From Stutzerimonas stutzeri (GTDB taxonomy: Bacteria > Pseudomonadota > Gammaproteobacteria > Pseudomonadales > Pseudomonadaceae), in contig DGLA01000016.1 of the NCBI GenBank assembly GCA_002387205.1, positions 62,001 to 126,000 of the forward strand: a stretch of DNA of 64,000 nucleotides, in the 5' to 3' direction. The notes below the pieces were generated by a model, which worked only from the letters and a program-made list of their open reading frames with translations, was not told the origin of the DNA and did no database searches. Positions within the stretch are counted from its first letter, which is position 1, and each line of letters opens with the position of its first letter. Both the position numbers and the translations under genes were made by a program. Shown one piece after another: positions 15,346 through 24,412 of the stretch.

Positions 15346-15585
15346 GTTTCTGAATGGGGCTACGCCGGGGTTCACGAGATCGGGATCGGTTGGCCAGGGC
15401 CCGATTTGTGCTGTTACGACGTGGTGCGGCGTATGGCTTCTACGTCAGGCAAGGCATAAATGGGATGGCCGAAGCCATCAAGTTTGCTGGCTGGGCAATA
15501 GATAGAGGCGTTTTTGGTGCTGTGTTGGCGCGCCACAAGGCATCTGTCTGGTTAGCGGCTTCCAGCAGCCTGACGAATGCCCCTG

Positions 15586-16662
15586 TCAGCCTAACGGGCG
15601 TTCAATAGGTGGCTTGGCTGCGTCGATATCCAGATCCGCTGCTGTTCTCTTTTTTTTCGAAAACGTACCGAACAGCATGAGATTGAGTCTTCCGTAGCGT
15701 TCCACCATCTTTTTCAAAAGCACAGGCAAGGTCATCCCGACCAGCATGCTTGCGACGAACATCAGCCACTGGCTATCGATCGAGAGCCTGTTCAGGGCGA
15801 TGCGGGTGCCAGCAGTTCCGAATACGTGGAACAGGTAGATCTCGAAAGAGTAATAACCCAGCCAAGCAAGTGGCGCGAAGAAGAAGCGGCGAGCGATCAA
15901 CAGATAGATGGCCGCCAGGCCGAGCAGGGTCCCGACTGCCGTAGTTTCCATCTCGTCGAGCGATATGGCTGCCAGAAGCTCTGCCTGGTCGATGAGTACT
16001 ACCGTGATTAGCAGCGCGCCGATCGCAGCGAGACTCGAGGGGGTGATGTATTGCTTGGGGAAGCGGCAGAGTGCCATGCCCAGCAGGAAGGAGGGTAACA
16101 GCCTCACCGCGCTGCTCAGGCTGAAGAATCCAGGGAAGGCGTCGGAATAGAGCGATGTGCCAGTTGCAATCGCGAGGGCGGCCAGCAGTGCCTTGGGGGA
16201 GTCGAGCCAACCCATTTTCTCCAGCAGCGAGACCAGGATGAAAATGCAAAAGACGGCTTGCAGGAACCAGAAGTGAGCGTAGCCGGAGAAGTAGATGCCT
16301 GGCAGTTCGCTCCACGAGCGTGTGTTGTTGGTACCCGGCACCAGCATCTGGGAAATGAAGAACAGGGTTGATACGACAAACAACGGGACGATGATCCGTC
16401 GTACCTTGCCTGAGTAGAAGTGCGACAGTGAGGTAGCTTTGCCTACCGGACGTAGGGCATAAACGAAGCCGGAGATGGCCGTGAATAGCGGCATGCGAAC
16501 GTCGATCAGGGAGTCGTACAGATAGCGAAGCGCCGAGTCGTCGGCTACTTCCATACCGCGCGTCGATGTATAGCCGATCACATGTCCCGCAACCATCAGA
16601 AACAGCGCCAGGCCCCTGATGGTTTCTATTTCAAGGTCCCTGCTCCGGACGTTGCTTGCCAT
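15586..16662 (-). CDS. Acyltransferase family 3 membrane protein
   Basis: This 358-residue protein has about ten hydrophobic helices. The N-terminus RDLEIETIRGLALFLMVAGHVIG (8-30) is the classical acyltransferase-3 opening with the conserved R-G-x-A and catalytic-type His (H27). A second family mark, HFWFLQAVF, is near 130. These enzymes attach acetyl or other acyl groups to extracellular or lipid-linked glycans. AGGAGA lies 10 nt before ATG 16662. It lies after the pyruvyl transferase on the same strand, separated by about 190 bp, and probably decorates the same polysaccharide. Confidence 0.85.
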   Translation of the reverse strand: MASNVRSRDLEIETIRGLALFLMVAGHVIGYTSTRGMEVADDSALRYLYDSLIDVRMPLFTAISGFVYALRPVGKATSLSHFYSGKVRRIIVPLFVVSTLFFISQMLVPGTNNTRSWSELPGIYFSGYAHFWFLQAVFCIFILVSLLEKMGWLDSPKALLAALAIATGTSLYSDAFPGFFSLSSAVRLLPSFLLGMALCRFPKQYITPSSLAAIGALLITVVLIDQAELLAAISLDEMETTAVGTLLGLAAIYLLIARRFFFAPLAWLGYYSFEIYLFHVFGTAGTRIALNRLSIDSQWLMFVASMLVGMTLPVLLKKMVERYGRLNLMLFGTFSKKKRTAADLDIDAAKPPIERPLG

Positions 16663-16852
16663 TGGCCGTCGTTCTCCTGTCGTGCTCGGCTCCCTTCAGG
16701 CTTTTCCACAAGGAACGTATGGATAGCTCTGACGATCAGGGCTGAGATTGTACGCCTGGAATTCAGTTCCGTTCGAAAAGGAACTTGCATCGTTCTAGGC
16801 GCCATAATCTGCCCAGCGGTCGCTAAGTACTAGAGAACCCATCGATCCGAGA

Positions 16853-18094
16853 TCAGTGTGCCATCAATGCCGATGGCTTTTGTTCGTCTGCATCAGGCTG
16901 TGGGTCAGAGGTCGGTACCTCGTCATAGAGCGCAACCATATGATCAAGATTGGCCCTCACGCGGCCCTTCATGGCTTCGACAACGGCGCGGAGTTCGGTC
17001 CGTTGGGTGTCGCCGAAAACCTTGATCAGGTTGGTACCGATCTGGCTGATCTGAGGGACCTCGGCAAATCCGCAGGACTGCTTGGGTACCCAGGTTTCTA
17101 GAAAGCTGGACAACTTCACCACACGCTGCGGCAGCAACGCGATCTGCGGAACGGCATAGGCGAGCGCTGTGATTGCGCCGTGCAGGCTGGTGCCGCAATA
17201 CAGTTTGCTGGTGGCTATGCAGTGGATGATGTCTTCGATCTTGCCGCTGTCGACACGGTAGGCACGCTCATCGCCAAGCAGGCTGTGCAGCTTGTCGAGT
17301 GGTTCGTCGTCGGAGTGACCGGGAGCCTTGCCGATGGTCAGCAATGCGATCTTCAGACCGGTATTGACGTTGAGTTCGGTCAGCTGCTGGGCAATGGCCT
17401 CGATGCGCCGCTTGGCGTGATGATCCGAGATATGGAAAACGATGTGGCCGGGCTCGGCGGGATCGGTCTGCTGCGCGAAGATATCGGATATGAGAATTGC
17501 GCTGTCCGGCACCAGGTTGTGTTCGACGCCGAGCTTGTCCAGTTCGGCCGAGGTCTCCCGGTCGCGTACCGACACATAGGTGCAGTCCTTGAGGTTGCGC
17601 TCGATTGCGTCATGGATCAGCGGCTTCTTGCGGCTGATCTCGTTTCCGCCGACGCTGTTGTACATCACCTTGTAGCCGGGCAGGTCGCGCTCGCCCAGAA
17701 CGAGCGGAATGTCCGATGGAATCGAGGTGAACATTCGGCTGAGACGTATGAACGCCTTGTGGCCGATCAGATAGGGACTGGCCTTGATCGGGTAGTAGAT
17801 CGCCTGCGGTGCCAGGTAGCCAATGATGCTTTCCCATTGGGCCGTCAGGCATTCGCCTCCGGCCACGATAAGCATGGTTTTCGACTGCTGGCGGGTGGCC
17901 TCCAGCGCCTTCTTCAAGGGAATGGTGGGCAGTGCACCGTAACTCGAGAGGTTGGACTTCTTGGTCGCGGCGACCAGCACGGAAAAACGGCCATCCGCTT
18001 CCAGATAATGCTTGAGAACGATTGCAAAGAGCAGGTCGCCATAGTTGTGCCGGTCATAGGCCCCGTAAGCAATTACCTTTACCCGGTCAGTCAT
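16853..18094 (-). CDS. Polysaccharide pyruvyl transferase family protein
   Basis: This is a 413-residue soluble protein of the PS_pyruv_trans family (CsaB/WcaK/EpsO type), which adds ketal-linked pyruvate to sugars from phosphoenolpyruvate. Family marks are YGAYDRHNYGDLLF (10-23), an early glycine/Asp motif, the central GxRD-like SVRDRETSAEL, and CGTSLHGAITALAYAVPQIAL near the C-terminus, where SLHG is the most conserved element. The start ATG overlaps the stop of the flippase gene (ATGA), so the two are translationally coupled. Confidence 0.85.
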   Translation of the reverse strand: MTDRVKVIAYGAYDRHNYGDLLFAIVLKHYLEADGRFSVLVAATKKSNLSSYGALPTIPLKKALEATRQQSKTMLIVAGGECLTAQWESIIGYLAPQAIYYPIKASPYLIGHKAFIRLSRMFTSIPSDIPLVLGERDLPGYKVMYNSVGGNEISRKKPLIHDAIERNLKDCTYVSVRDRETSAELDKLGVEHNLVPDSAILISDIFAQQTDPAEPGHIVFHISDHHAKRRIEAIAQQLTELNVNTGLKIALLTIGKAPGHSDDEPLDKLHSLLGDERAYRVDSGKIEDIIHCIATSKLYCGTSLHGAITALAYAVPQIALLPQRVVKLSSFLETWVPKQSCGFAEVPQISQIGTNLIKVFGDTQRTELRAVVEAMKGRVRANLDHMVALYDEVPTSDPQPDADEQKPSALMAH

Positions 18095-19362
18095 GGCGTC
18101 GGACTCCTTTCGATGTTTTTGAACTGCACGTAGAGCAGGGTGTTCTTGATCGCCAGCGCGACAGCCGTCGCGAAACAGGCGCCGTTGACGCCGTAACGTG
18201 GGATCAGGATCAGGTTGAGGACCAGATTGATCACGCAGGCGGCGATGTTGTTATGCAGGTAGCGCCGGTGGTTGCCGGTCATGGTCATGAAGATCCCCAG
18301 CGGACCCGCCGCCAGCACAAAGAAATACCCAACGGCCAGTACCAGCAGCGGATAGACGCCTTGCTCTCGATACTCAGGGCCGAACACGGCGAGGATGTAC
18401 TCACGCAGCAGGCCGATCGCGAGCAAGATCATCAGCGCCAGGGCCAGCATGAAGCGCGAGTATTTGCGGACGATGGCAAAGGCGCCGGCACGATCGTTTC
18501 GTGCCCAACGCTTGGATATATCCGGGGCAATGGTGCCGTTGATGATGAACAGCAGCGTGGTCGAGAGTGCCGCAATCTTGGCGGCGATGTAGTAGACGCT
18601 GACTTCGCTGGCCGAGCGCAACACCCCGAGCAGCAAGGTGTCGGAGAGCTCGATGATGCTGTTCATGATGGCGATCAGCATCAGTGGTACGCAAAGAACG
18701 AGCATCGTGCGCCAGCCGAGTGCAGGCTCCGATCCCGAACTGGGTAGGCTGGTGCGGGCACGCCAGATCGAACCGAGAATGGCCAACCCATAGCTGGCCA
18801 CGAAGCAGGTTACCACTGTGGTCAGGTCGTTCCCGGTGATGGCCACCAGAAGCAGGGTCAGCGCCGGCTGGAATGCGGTCTGCCAGAACAGCCCTTCGCT
18901 GGTCTTGTGTTTGGCTTTCAAGGTCTCGCTGGCGATGCTCAACAGCGACAGGCTAAGCGCGGTGACCGCGAACAGGACAGCCGCGTGAGCGAAATAGGGC
19001 TGTGTGGTCTTCGAGAAGTACACCACCGCCAGACCGATCAGAAACGCCGGGATGTTCATCAGGGCGCAGAGCATCAAGGCCCTGTCGAAATAACTGCGTT
19101 GCCTCTCGTCCTGTAACGAGGAAATCGTCTTCAGACAGGCAATGTCGAGGCCGAGCCTTGCAAGCAGTGAGAGAAAAATGCCAAGGGCCACGCAAAAGAA
19201 CACGGTTCCGGCCAGCTCTGGGACCAGCAGGCGAGCCAGCAGGATGTTCAGGCCGAGCGTAGCGCCAGCGCCACTGCCTTTGGTCAGGATGAGTCTGGCG
19301 TACTTGACGAGGTCGGCTTTCATTCCTGGCTGGGGTGCGTCCGTGGCGTAGGCCGATTTCAT
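18091..19362 (-). CDS. Oligosaccharide flippase (Wzx-like)
   Basis: This 423-residue integral membrane protein has about 12 helices and a glycine-rich first segment LTKGSGAGATLGLNILLARLLVPELAG, typical of polysaccharide-export MOP proteins. It should move a lipid-linked glycan unit to the periplasm. ATG 19362 is preceded by AGGAG 6 nt upstream. The frame is open further upstream (to 19515), but that part is arginine/proline-rich, lacks a ribosome-binding site and is not family-like. It leads a minus-strand group with the pyruvyl transferase and acyltransferase. Confidence 0.85.
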   Translation of the reverse strand: MKSAYATDAPQPGMKADLVKYARLILTKGSGAGATLGLNILLARLLVPELAGTVFFCVALGIFLSLLARLGLDIACLKTISSLQDERQRSYFDRALMLCALMNIPAFLIGLAVVYFSKTTQPYFAHAAVLFAVTALSLSLLSIASETLKAKHKTSEGLFWQTAFQPALTLLLVAITGNDLTTVVTCFVASYGLAILGSIWRARTSLPSSGSEPALGWRTMLVLCVPLMLIAIMNSIIELSDTLLLGVLRSASEVSVYYIAAKIAALSTTLLFIINGTIAPDISKRWARNDRAGAFAIVRKYSRFMLALALMILLAIGLLREYILAVFGPEYREQGVYPLLVLAVGYFFVLAAGPLGIFMTMTGNHRRYLHNNIAACVINLVLNLILIPRYGVNGACFATAVALAIKNTLLYVQFKNIERSPTP

Positions 19363-19678
19363 CTGGTGCTCCTGCTGCCGCTGATCGCGACATGAACCAT
19401 ATCTGGCGTCCGGGTTGCAGCTGCCGTTGTTGTGAATGTGCTGAGTCAGCGATTCGCGGGTGGGCGGCCGATTGGTGCAAGCGGCCATCGGGCTGTGCAA
19501 TGGCGACTCCATCAAGAGCGTCGAAGGGCGCGAAAGTTCCTCCCCGACGCACCCGCTGGCTTAATTCGCTGTTGGCTATCACTGCCCCAGGAATCCTGTC
19601 GCGCGGGCCGAACTCTTGCATGGTCGGGTCGTCCCACTTCTGACGGCTTCGACTTTAATCATCGCGGGGAGACTAAGC
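19363..19678. other. Divergent intergenic region
   Basis: About 315 bp between the minus-strand flippase and the plus-strand YihY gene. It must hold both promoters, but I could not pick out a convincing -35/-10 pair. Open frames here are extensions of the flanking genes or lack start signals. Confidence 0.45.
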
Positions 19679-20554
19679 ATGGGCATGCTGAATACGGGTG
19701 GCATCGGTGGCTTCGAGCTGCTGAAACGCACCTTCAAGGACTTCAGCAAGGACGACATGACCACCTATGCCTCGGCATTGGCCTACCGCGCCATCTTTTC
19801 GCTTTTTCCCTTCCTGCTTTTTCTGATCTCGCTGCTCGGGCTTCTGGATCTGCAGGAATTCTTTACCTGGCTGCGTGAGCAGGTATCGCTGGTGCTGCCA
19901 CCCGATGCCCTCGATCTCGTCAATCCTGTCATAGACGAGATGCAACAGCAGAAGAGCGGCTTCCTTTCCTTCGGGATACTGGTGGCGCTGTGGTCGGCGT
20001 CCATAGGCATCCGATCGCTGATGAATGCGATGAACAAGGCTTACGATGTCGAGGAGGGCCGTCCGACCTGGAAGCTGATCCTGCTGTCGGTCGTTTACAC
20101 CATTGGCCTTGCATTGGTGCTGTTGGCAACCGCCGCCTTGATGATCATCGGCCCGCAGGTGATCGAATGGCTGGCGGACCAGGTAGGGCTTAAGGACATC
20201 GTGGTCACGCTGTGGACCTGGTTGCGCTGGCCGGTTGTCGTGATCCTGATGATGCTGGTCCTGGCGGTGCTGTATTACGTCACGCCAGACGTGGAGCAGC
20301 AGTTCCGCTTCATTACGCCAGGGTCCGTCCTCGCTGTGATCGTCTGGATCGCCGCGTCCGTAGCCTTTGGTATCTATGTGCAGAATTTCGGCAACTATGA
20401 CGCGACCTATGGAAGCATCGGGGCGGTCATCGTACTGCTGCTGTATTTCTATATTTCCGCTGCAGTACTGCTATTTGGCGCAGAGATGAACGCGGTGATC
20501 GAGCATGCTTCGGTCGAAGGCAAGGGCCATGGGGAAAAGCGCGTGGAGGGTTAG
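19679..20554 (+). CDS. YihY/BrkB family inner-membrane protein
   Basis: This 291-residue protein has six membrane helices. The family opening is FSKDDMTTYASALAYRAIFSLFPFLLFLISLLGLL (about 21-55). Later marks are WSASIGIRSLMNAMNKAYDVEEGRP and GNYDATYGSIGAVIVLLLYFYISA. Older annotations call the family ribonuclease BN, which is wrong. Members are now linked to envelope lipid and membrane processes. ATG 19679 follows GGGGAG. It precedes, on the same strand, three genes of a possible glycolipid operon. Confidence 0.93.
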   Translation: MGMLNTGGIGGFELLKRTFKDFSKDDMTTYASALAYRAIFSLFPFLLFLISLLGLLDLQEFFTWLREQVSLVLPPDALDLVNPVIDEMQQQKSGFLSFGILVALWSASIGIRSLMNAMNKAYDVEEGRPTWKLILLSVVYTIGLALVLLATAALMIIGPQVIEWLADQVGLKDIVVTLWTWLRWPVVVILMMLVLAVLYYVTPDVEQQFRFITPGSVLAVIVWIAASVAFGIYVQNFGNYDATYGSIGAVIVLLLYFYISAAVLLFGAEMNAVIEHASVEGKGHGEKRVEG

Positions 20555-20748
20555 CGTCGTGAAGGTGCCTGTCAGCGAATAGGCTGATATCGCTGGCGAA
20601 CAACCGCCTGGGTCGGTGGTCCATTGATTTCATTGCAGAATCTTTCGGGCAGTGGCCGGGCATCCGTCCGCCAGGCAGGCGGCTGATCACCGCTGGCTGA
20701 CACCGTCTCCCAAGGTTCTGCATCGAGATCTCACGGAGACGCTCCACT

Positions 20749-21864
20749 TTGCATATCGCTGACATGACCATGTTCTACGCACCCGCCAGCGGCGGTGTGC
20801 GCACCTATCTCGAAGCCAAGCACCGCCGTTTGCAGCAATACGCAGGCGTCCGCCACAGCATCCTCGTGCCTGGCGACAGCTATAGCCATAACGGCGGCAT
20901 CTACCAGATCCCGGCTCCGGCGCTGCCGTTCGGTAAGGGTTACCGTTTCCCGGTTCGGCGTGCCCCTTGGCGTAATCAGCTGCGCGCCTTGCGCCCTGAC
21001 GTGATCGAAGTCGGCGACCCCTACATGACCGCCTGGGCAGCGCTGGATGCCGGCCGGCGTCTGGATGTGCCGGTGATCGGCTTCTACCATTCCGACCTGC
21101 CGCTGCTGGTCAGCAACCGTATCGGCGGCTGGCTGGGTACCAACATGAACGGCTACGTCTCGCGGCTCTATGGCAGCTTCGACCGAGTGCTGGCGCCAAG
21201 CCGTGTGATGGCGGAAAAATTGCTCTCGCTGGGAGTCGACAACGTCTATGTCCAGCCGCTGGGTGTGGATCTGGATACCTTCCAGCCTGGCCGGCGCGAC
21301 CCCGCGATCCGCCACGAGCTGGGCCTGGATGACGATACCCGGCTGATGATCTTTGCCGGCAGGGGCTCGCGCGAAAAGAACCTGGATGTCCTGCTGGATA
21401 CCGCGCGACTGCTTGGCAAGCCCTATCACCTCCTGCTGGTGGGCTCGAGCATGCCGCATCGCGTGCCGTCCAACGTGTCGGTGATCGACCGCTTCTGTCC
21501 AGCGGCCGATGTTGCGCGCTACATGGCCAGCAGTGATGTATTGCTGCATGCCGGCAATCAGGAAACCTTTGGCCTGGTGGCGCTCGAAGCCATGGCCAGC
21601 GGTATTCCAGTCATTGCCACCCGTGCCGGTGCGCTTCCCGAGCTGGTGCCGTTTCACACTGGCCGGCTCTGTCGGCCGCTGGACCCGCTGGCGATGGCGC
21701 AGACCGTACGCGAGCTGTTCGAAGACGACCCGAGGCTGCTGGGTATGCAGGCTCGTCAGCATGTCGAGGCGCATCATGCCTGGGATGCGGTTGTCGCCGG
21801 GCTGCTGGCGCACTATCACGCTGTGCTGGGCACCGTCGAGCTGCCGGTTGCCGTGCATGGCTGA
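20749..21864 (+). CDS. Family 4 glycosyltransferase
   Basis: This 371-residue GT-B fold enzyme has the opening MTMFYAPASGGVRTYLEAKHRRL (6-28), with the Gly-Gly loop of GT4 enzymes. The C-terminal half has FAGRGSREKNLDVLL, then the sugar-nucleotide site HAGNQETFGLVALEAMASGIPVIAT with the ExxxxxxxE pattern. It is cytosolic or peripheral at the membrane, transferring a sugar to a lipid or glycan acceptor. The start is TTG 20749, with GGAG upstream; the ATG five codons later would remove the conserved first strand. Its last 8 bp overlap the deacetylase-like gene, so three genes to 23610 form one coupled operon. Confidence 0.9.
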   Translation: MHIADMTMFYAPASGGVRTYLEAKHRRLQQYAGVRHSILVPGDSYSHNGGIYQIPAPALPFGKGYRFPVRRAPWRNQLRALRPDVIEVGDPYMTAWAALDAGRRLDVPVIGFYHSDLPLLVSNRIGGWLGTNMNGYVSRLYGSFDRVLAPSRVMAEKLLSLGVDNVYVQPLGVDLDTFQPGRRDPAIRHELGLDDDTRLMIFAGRGSREKNLDVLLDTARLLGKPYHLLLVGSSMPHRVPSNVSVIDRFCPAADVARYMASSDVLLHAGNQETFGLVALEAMASGIPVIATRAGALPELVPFHTGRLCRPLDPLAMAQTVRELFEDDPRLLGMQARQHVEAHHAWDAVVAGLLAHYHAVLGTVELPVAVHG

Positions 21865-22621
21865 GCGCAGCCTGATGCTGGTGCTGCATGATGTGGCACC
21901 GGAAACCTGGCCCGACTATGAACCCTTCGTCCAGGCGGTCGATGCGCTTGGCCAGGTACCGATCTGCTGGCTGGTGGTGCCCGATTTTCACCGCCGCAAT
22001 CGGCTGGAAGACCATGTCAGGTTTCGCGCCATGCTCGAGGGGCGGCTGGCTCGTGGTGACGAACTGATTCTTCATGGCTGTTACCACGCAGATGAAGCGC
22101 CCGCGCCGCGTACCCCGCGTGATTGGTTCATGCGTAGAGTGTTTACCCATGAAGGCGAGTTTTACCCGCTGGACCGGGACGAGTCGGCCAGGCGCCTCGA
22201 ACAGGGAATTGGGCTGTTTGAGAGAAACGGGTGGCCGTTACACGGCTTTGTTGCACCGGCCTGGTTGTTAGGCACGGGTGCTCGCCAGGCCCTGGCAGCG
22301 ACCGATTTGATCTATACCAGCGATCCGGCACACTTCTATCTATTGCCAGACTACCGGGCAATCGATGCGCCGGGCCTGGTCTGGAGTGCACGCAGTGCCT
22401 GGCGCCGAGGCATGTCGCGGTTGGTCAGCGAGAAGATGCTCAACCGGCATCGGCAGGGACCGCTACTGAGGCTGGGTTTGCATCCGGTCGACATGCGCCA
22501 CGAATTCTCTCATCGATACTGGCTTGATCTGTTGATACGGCTGCTCAAAGACGGGCGTGAACCGGTAACCAAGATCGATTGGCTGATTCGCCATGGGCGT
22601 ATTGAGAGCATCGCGGCGTGA
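21857..22621 (+). CDS. DUF2334 polysaccharide deacetylase-like protein
   Basis: This 254-residue protein has LVLHDVAPETWPDYEPFVQAV (8-28), in which HDV is the family equivalent of the first metal-binding motif. ELILHGCYHADE (about 70-81) is an HxxxH-like second motif, and GFVAPAW lies near 130. The family belongs to the carbohydrate esterase 4-like superfamily and usually deacetylates N-acetylated sugars. There is no signal peptide, so it probably works on a cytosolic precursor made by the adjacent glycosyltransferase. The next gene's GTG overlaps its stop codon. Confidence 0.85.
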   Translation: MAERSLMLVLHDVAPETWPDYEPFVQAVDALGQVPICWLVVPDFHRRNRLEDHVRFRAMLEGRLARGDELILHGCYHADEAPAPRTPRDWFMRRVFTHEGEFYPLDRDESARRLEQGIGLFERNGWPLHGFVAPAWLLGTGARQALAATDLIYTSDPAHFYLLPDYRAIDAPGLVWSARSAWRRGMSRLVSEKMLNRHRQGPLLRLGLHPVDMRHEFSHRYWLDLLIRLLKDGREPVTKIDWLIRHGRIESIAA

Positions 22622-23610
22622 GCGGGCGGTGGTGGCTGTTGTTCTGCGGATTGCTGATGGCGGCTCTGGTTCCGATCCTGTTGGGCGGCAGCGGCCTGTT
22701 CGAGCGGCTCGTTGCTTTTCCGCCGGGGCTGCTGCTGCTCATGCTTGGCATGATCATGCTGGGCTGGTATCTCAACGCACTGCGGCTACGGCTGCTGGTT
22801 GGGCGCCGTCGCCTCGGTCAGCAGCGCGCATTCGGTATCGTGATCGCCACTGAGTTCGCCATCTGCGCCACGCCCGGCGGCGCCGGCGGGCCGCTGACCT
22901 TGATGGCCTTGCTGCTGCGTCAGGGCGTGGCACCGGCAAAGGGCACAGCGACTTATGCCGTCGAGCAGCTGGCGGACCTGCTGTTTTTTTTCTGCGCGCT
23001 GGCGGGGGTACTGATCTATGCAGTGACCCATTCGCTGAACGCCTACATCGGCAGCCTGCTGGGCTTCAGCGCGGCCCTGCTGGTCGGAGTCATGGTGCTG
23101 CTGGCATTGCTCGGGCGCTTTCATCGTCAGGTGTTTCTGCTCAACGGCTGGCTGATCGGCCGTCTGGGCATGAAAGCCCCTCGCAAACGCTACTGGGCGC
23201 GGAAGGTACTGAGTTTCCGCAATGCGTTACTGGAGTGTTTCCGACTGCCAAAGTCGATTCTGCTCTGGGTGTTCCTGCTCACCACGCTGCACTGGCTGCT
23301 GCGCTACAGCGTGCTTTATCTCACGTTGTATGGGCTTGGAAGCCAGCTTGCCTGGGCGTGGACCTTTATCGTGCAGTTGCTGGCACTGACCGCAGGACAG
23401 TTGAGCCTGCTGCCCGGTGGGGCGGGGAGTGCAGAGCTGGCGTCCGCGGCCTTGCTTGCACCACTGGTAGGCAAACCGACCGCTGCGGCGGCTATCATGA
23501 TCTGGCGTTTCGTGACCTTCTACTTCTATCTCATCGCTGGCGCGCCGGTGTTTCTGCACCTTGCCGGACGCCCGCTGTTCAATCATCTGGTGCAGGCCCG
23601 CAAGGGTTGA
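22618..23610 (+). CDS. Lysylphosphatidylglycerol synthase TM-region-like protein (UPF0104)
   Basis: This 330-residue protein has about eight membrane helices. The markers of the LPG_synthase_TM/UPF0104 fold are FAICATPGGAGGPLTLMALLLRQGV (about 79-103) and LLPGGAGSAELASAALL (about 263-279). The soluble lysyl-transferase domain of MprF is absent, so it is most likely a lipid flippase-type module. The start is GTG 22618, which overlaps the previous stop (GTGA). Together with GT4 and the deacetylase it may build and flip an aminosugar-carrying lipid; this is inference. Confidence 0.87.
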   Translation: MSGRWWLLFCGLLMAALVPILLGGSGLFERLVAFPPGLLLLMLGMIMLGWYLNALRLRLLVGRRRLGQQRAFGIVIATEFAICATPGGAGGPLTLMALLLRQGVAPAKGTATYAVEQLADLLFFFCALAGVLIYAVTHSLNAYIGSLLGFSAALLVGVMVLLALLGRFHRQVFLLNGWLIGRLGMKAPRKRYWARKVLSFRNALLECFRLPKSILLWVFLLTTLHWLLRYSVLYLTLYGLGSQLAWAWTFIVQLLALTAGQLSLLPGGAGSAELASAALLAPLVGKPTAAAAIMIWRFVTFYFYLIAGAPVFLHLAGRPLFNHLVQARKG

Positions 23611-23719
23611 GCGTCCCGCCTATATCGACATCTGAACGGCTACCGCTCCTCGGGAAAGCGAAACTATCCAGCGGTTCGCTTGGTCCACTTAACGTAACCA
23701 ACGGAAAAGAGGAAACGCC

Positions 23720-23911
23720 ATGAGCAGTACCGAAGACAAGATGAAAGGCAACCTCAATGAAGCTGTCGGCAAGGCCAAGCAGGGTCTGGGCGAGGCGACC
23801 GACAATGAGCGCATGAAGGGCGAAGGCCAGCGTCAAGAAGTCAAAGGTGACGCTCAGCAAGTCAAAGGCGAAGCCAAAGATACGGTAAAGAAAGGCGTCG
23901 ATGGCGTCTGA
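23720..23911 (+). CDS. CsbD-like stress protein
   Basis: This is a 63-residue, highly charged protein with the CsbD repeat pattern: KMKGNLNEAVGKAKQGLGEATDNERMKGEG followed by lysine-rich turns. The family is induced by general or osmotic stress in many bacteria, and its molecular role is unknown. GAGGAAA before ATG 23720 is a good ribosome-binding site. A terminator follows at once, so it is a single-gene unit. Confidence 0.92.
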   Translation: MSSTEDKMKGNLNEAVGKAKQGLGEATDNERMKGEGQRQEVKGDAQQVKGEAKDTVKKGVDGV

Positions 23912-23924
23912 TTGACTGGAATAA

Positions 23925-23954
23925 AAAATGCCCGCTTCGTGCGGGCATTTTTTT
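23925..23954. terminator. Bidirectional Rho-independent terminator (csbD-like gene / fdxA)
   Basis: AAAATGCCCGC (23925-23935) pairs with GCGGGCATTTT (23941-23951) around a 5-nt loop. A-run on the left and T-run on the right let it work in both directions, ending the CsbD gene and fdxA, which converge here. Confidence 0.92.
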
Positions 23955-23959
23955 GGACG

Positions 23960-24283
23960 TTAGCGCTCCAGATACTGCAGCTTGTCCTTCACGCCATCCC
24001 ACTCTTCAGCATCGGGCAGCGAGTCCTTCTTCTCGGTAATGTTCGGCCAGATATCCGCCAGGTCGGCGTTCAGCTGGATGTATTCCTGCTGATCATCTGG
24101 CACCTCGTCCTCCGAGAAGATCGCCTGGGCAGGGCATTCGGGTTCACAGAGCGCACAGTCGATGCACTCATCCGGATGGATTACCAGGAAGTTCGGGCCT
24201 TCGTAGAAGCAATCGACTGGGCAGACTTCCACGCAGTCGGTGTATTTGCACTTGATGCAGTTGTCGGTGACGACGAAGGTCAT
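23960..24283 (-). CDS. fdxA: Seven-iron ferredoxin FdxA
   Basis: This 107-residue ferredoxin has the 7Fe pattern. The first cysteines, in CIKCKYTDCVEVCP (9-22), and the second set, in CIDCALCEPECP, bind one [3Fe-4S] and one [4Fe-4S] cluster. The C-terminal extension (about 60-107) is typical of the Azotobacter/Pseudomonas type. It carries electrons in the cytoplasm, and a relationship with the fprA reductase elsewhere in the window is plausible. GAGGAGA precedes the start. It follows mutS on the same strand, the usual Pseudomonas order. No rpoS gene follows, so synteny breaks here. Confidence 0.96.
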   Translation of the reverse strand: MTFVVTDNCIKCKYTDCVEVCPVDCFYEGPNFLVIHPDECIDCALCEPECPAQAIFSEDEVPDDQQEYIQLNADLADIWPNITEKKDSLPDAEEWDGVKDKLQYLER

Positions 24284-24412
24284 TTCTAGCTATCTCCTCG
24301 GGCGTGTCAGGTGGCGTTGCAATGACGCCCCCGTTCGGCGGGGCTATGGCGGCACCAGGCAAATGCCGCACATATCCAAAAATGCGCGCGATTCTATCAG
24401 CTTTTGCAGCGG

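Noticed and set aside
15310..15585. Integrase or attachment repeat after tRNA-Thr
   Set aside because: The ORFs here lack any integrase motif and I could not find a repeat of the tRNA 3' end by eye.
17180..18133. 317-codon plus-strand frame over the pyruvyl transferase gene
   Set aside because: It overlaps a gene with clear family motifs and ATGA coupling; its own product is unlike any known protein.
20731..21858. 375-codon frame antisense to the GT4 gene
   Set aside because: The opposite strand encodes an unmistakable glycosyltransferase; the antisense product is Gln/His/Arg-rich with no domain.
23641..23719. AlgU-type promoter before the CsbD gene
   Set aside because: GAAACT and TCCA are present but the spacing is 18 bp and the match is too loose to report as a site.
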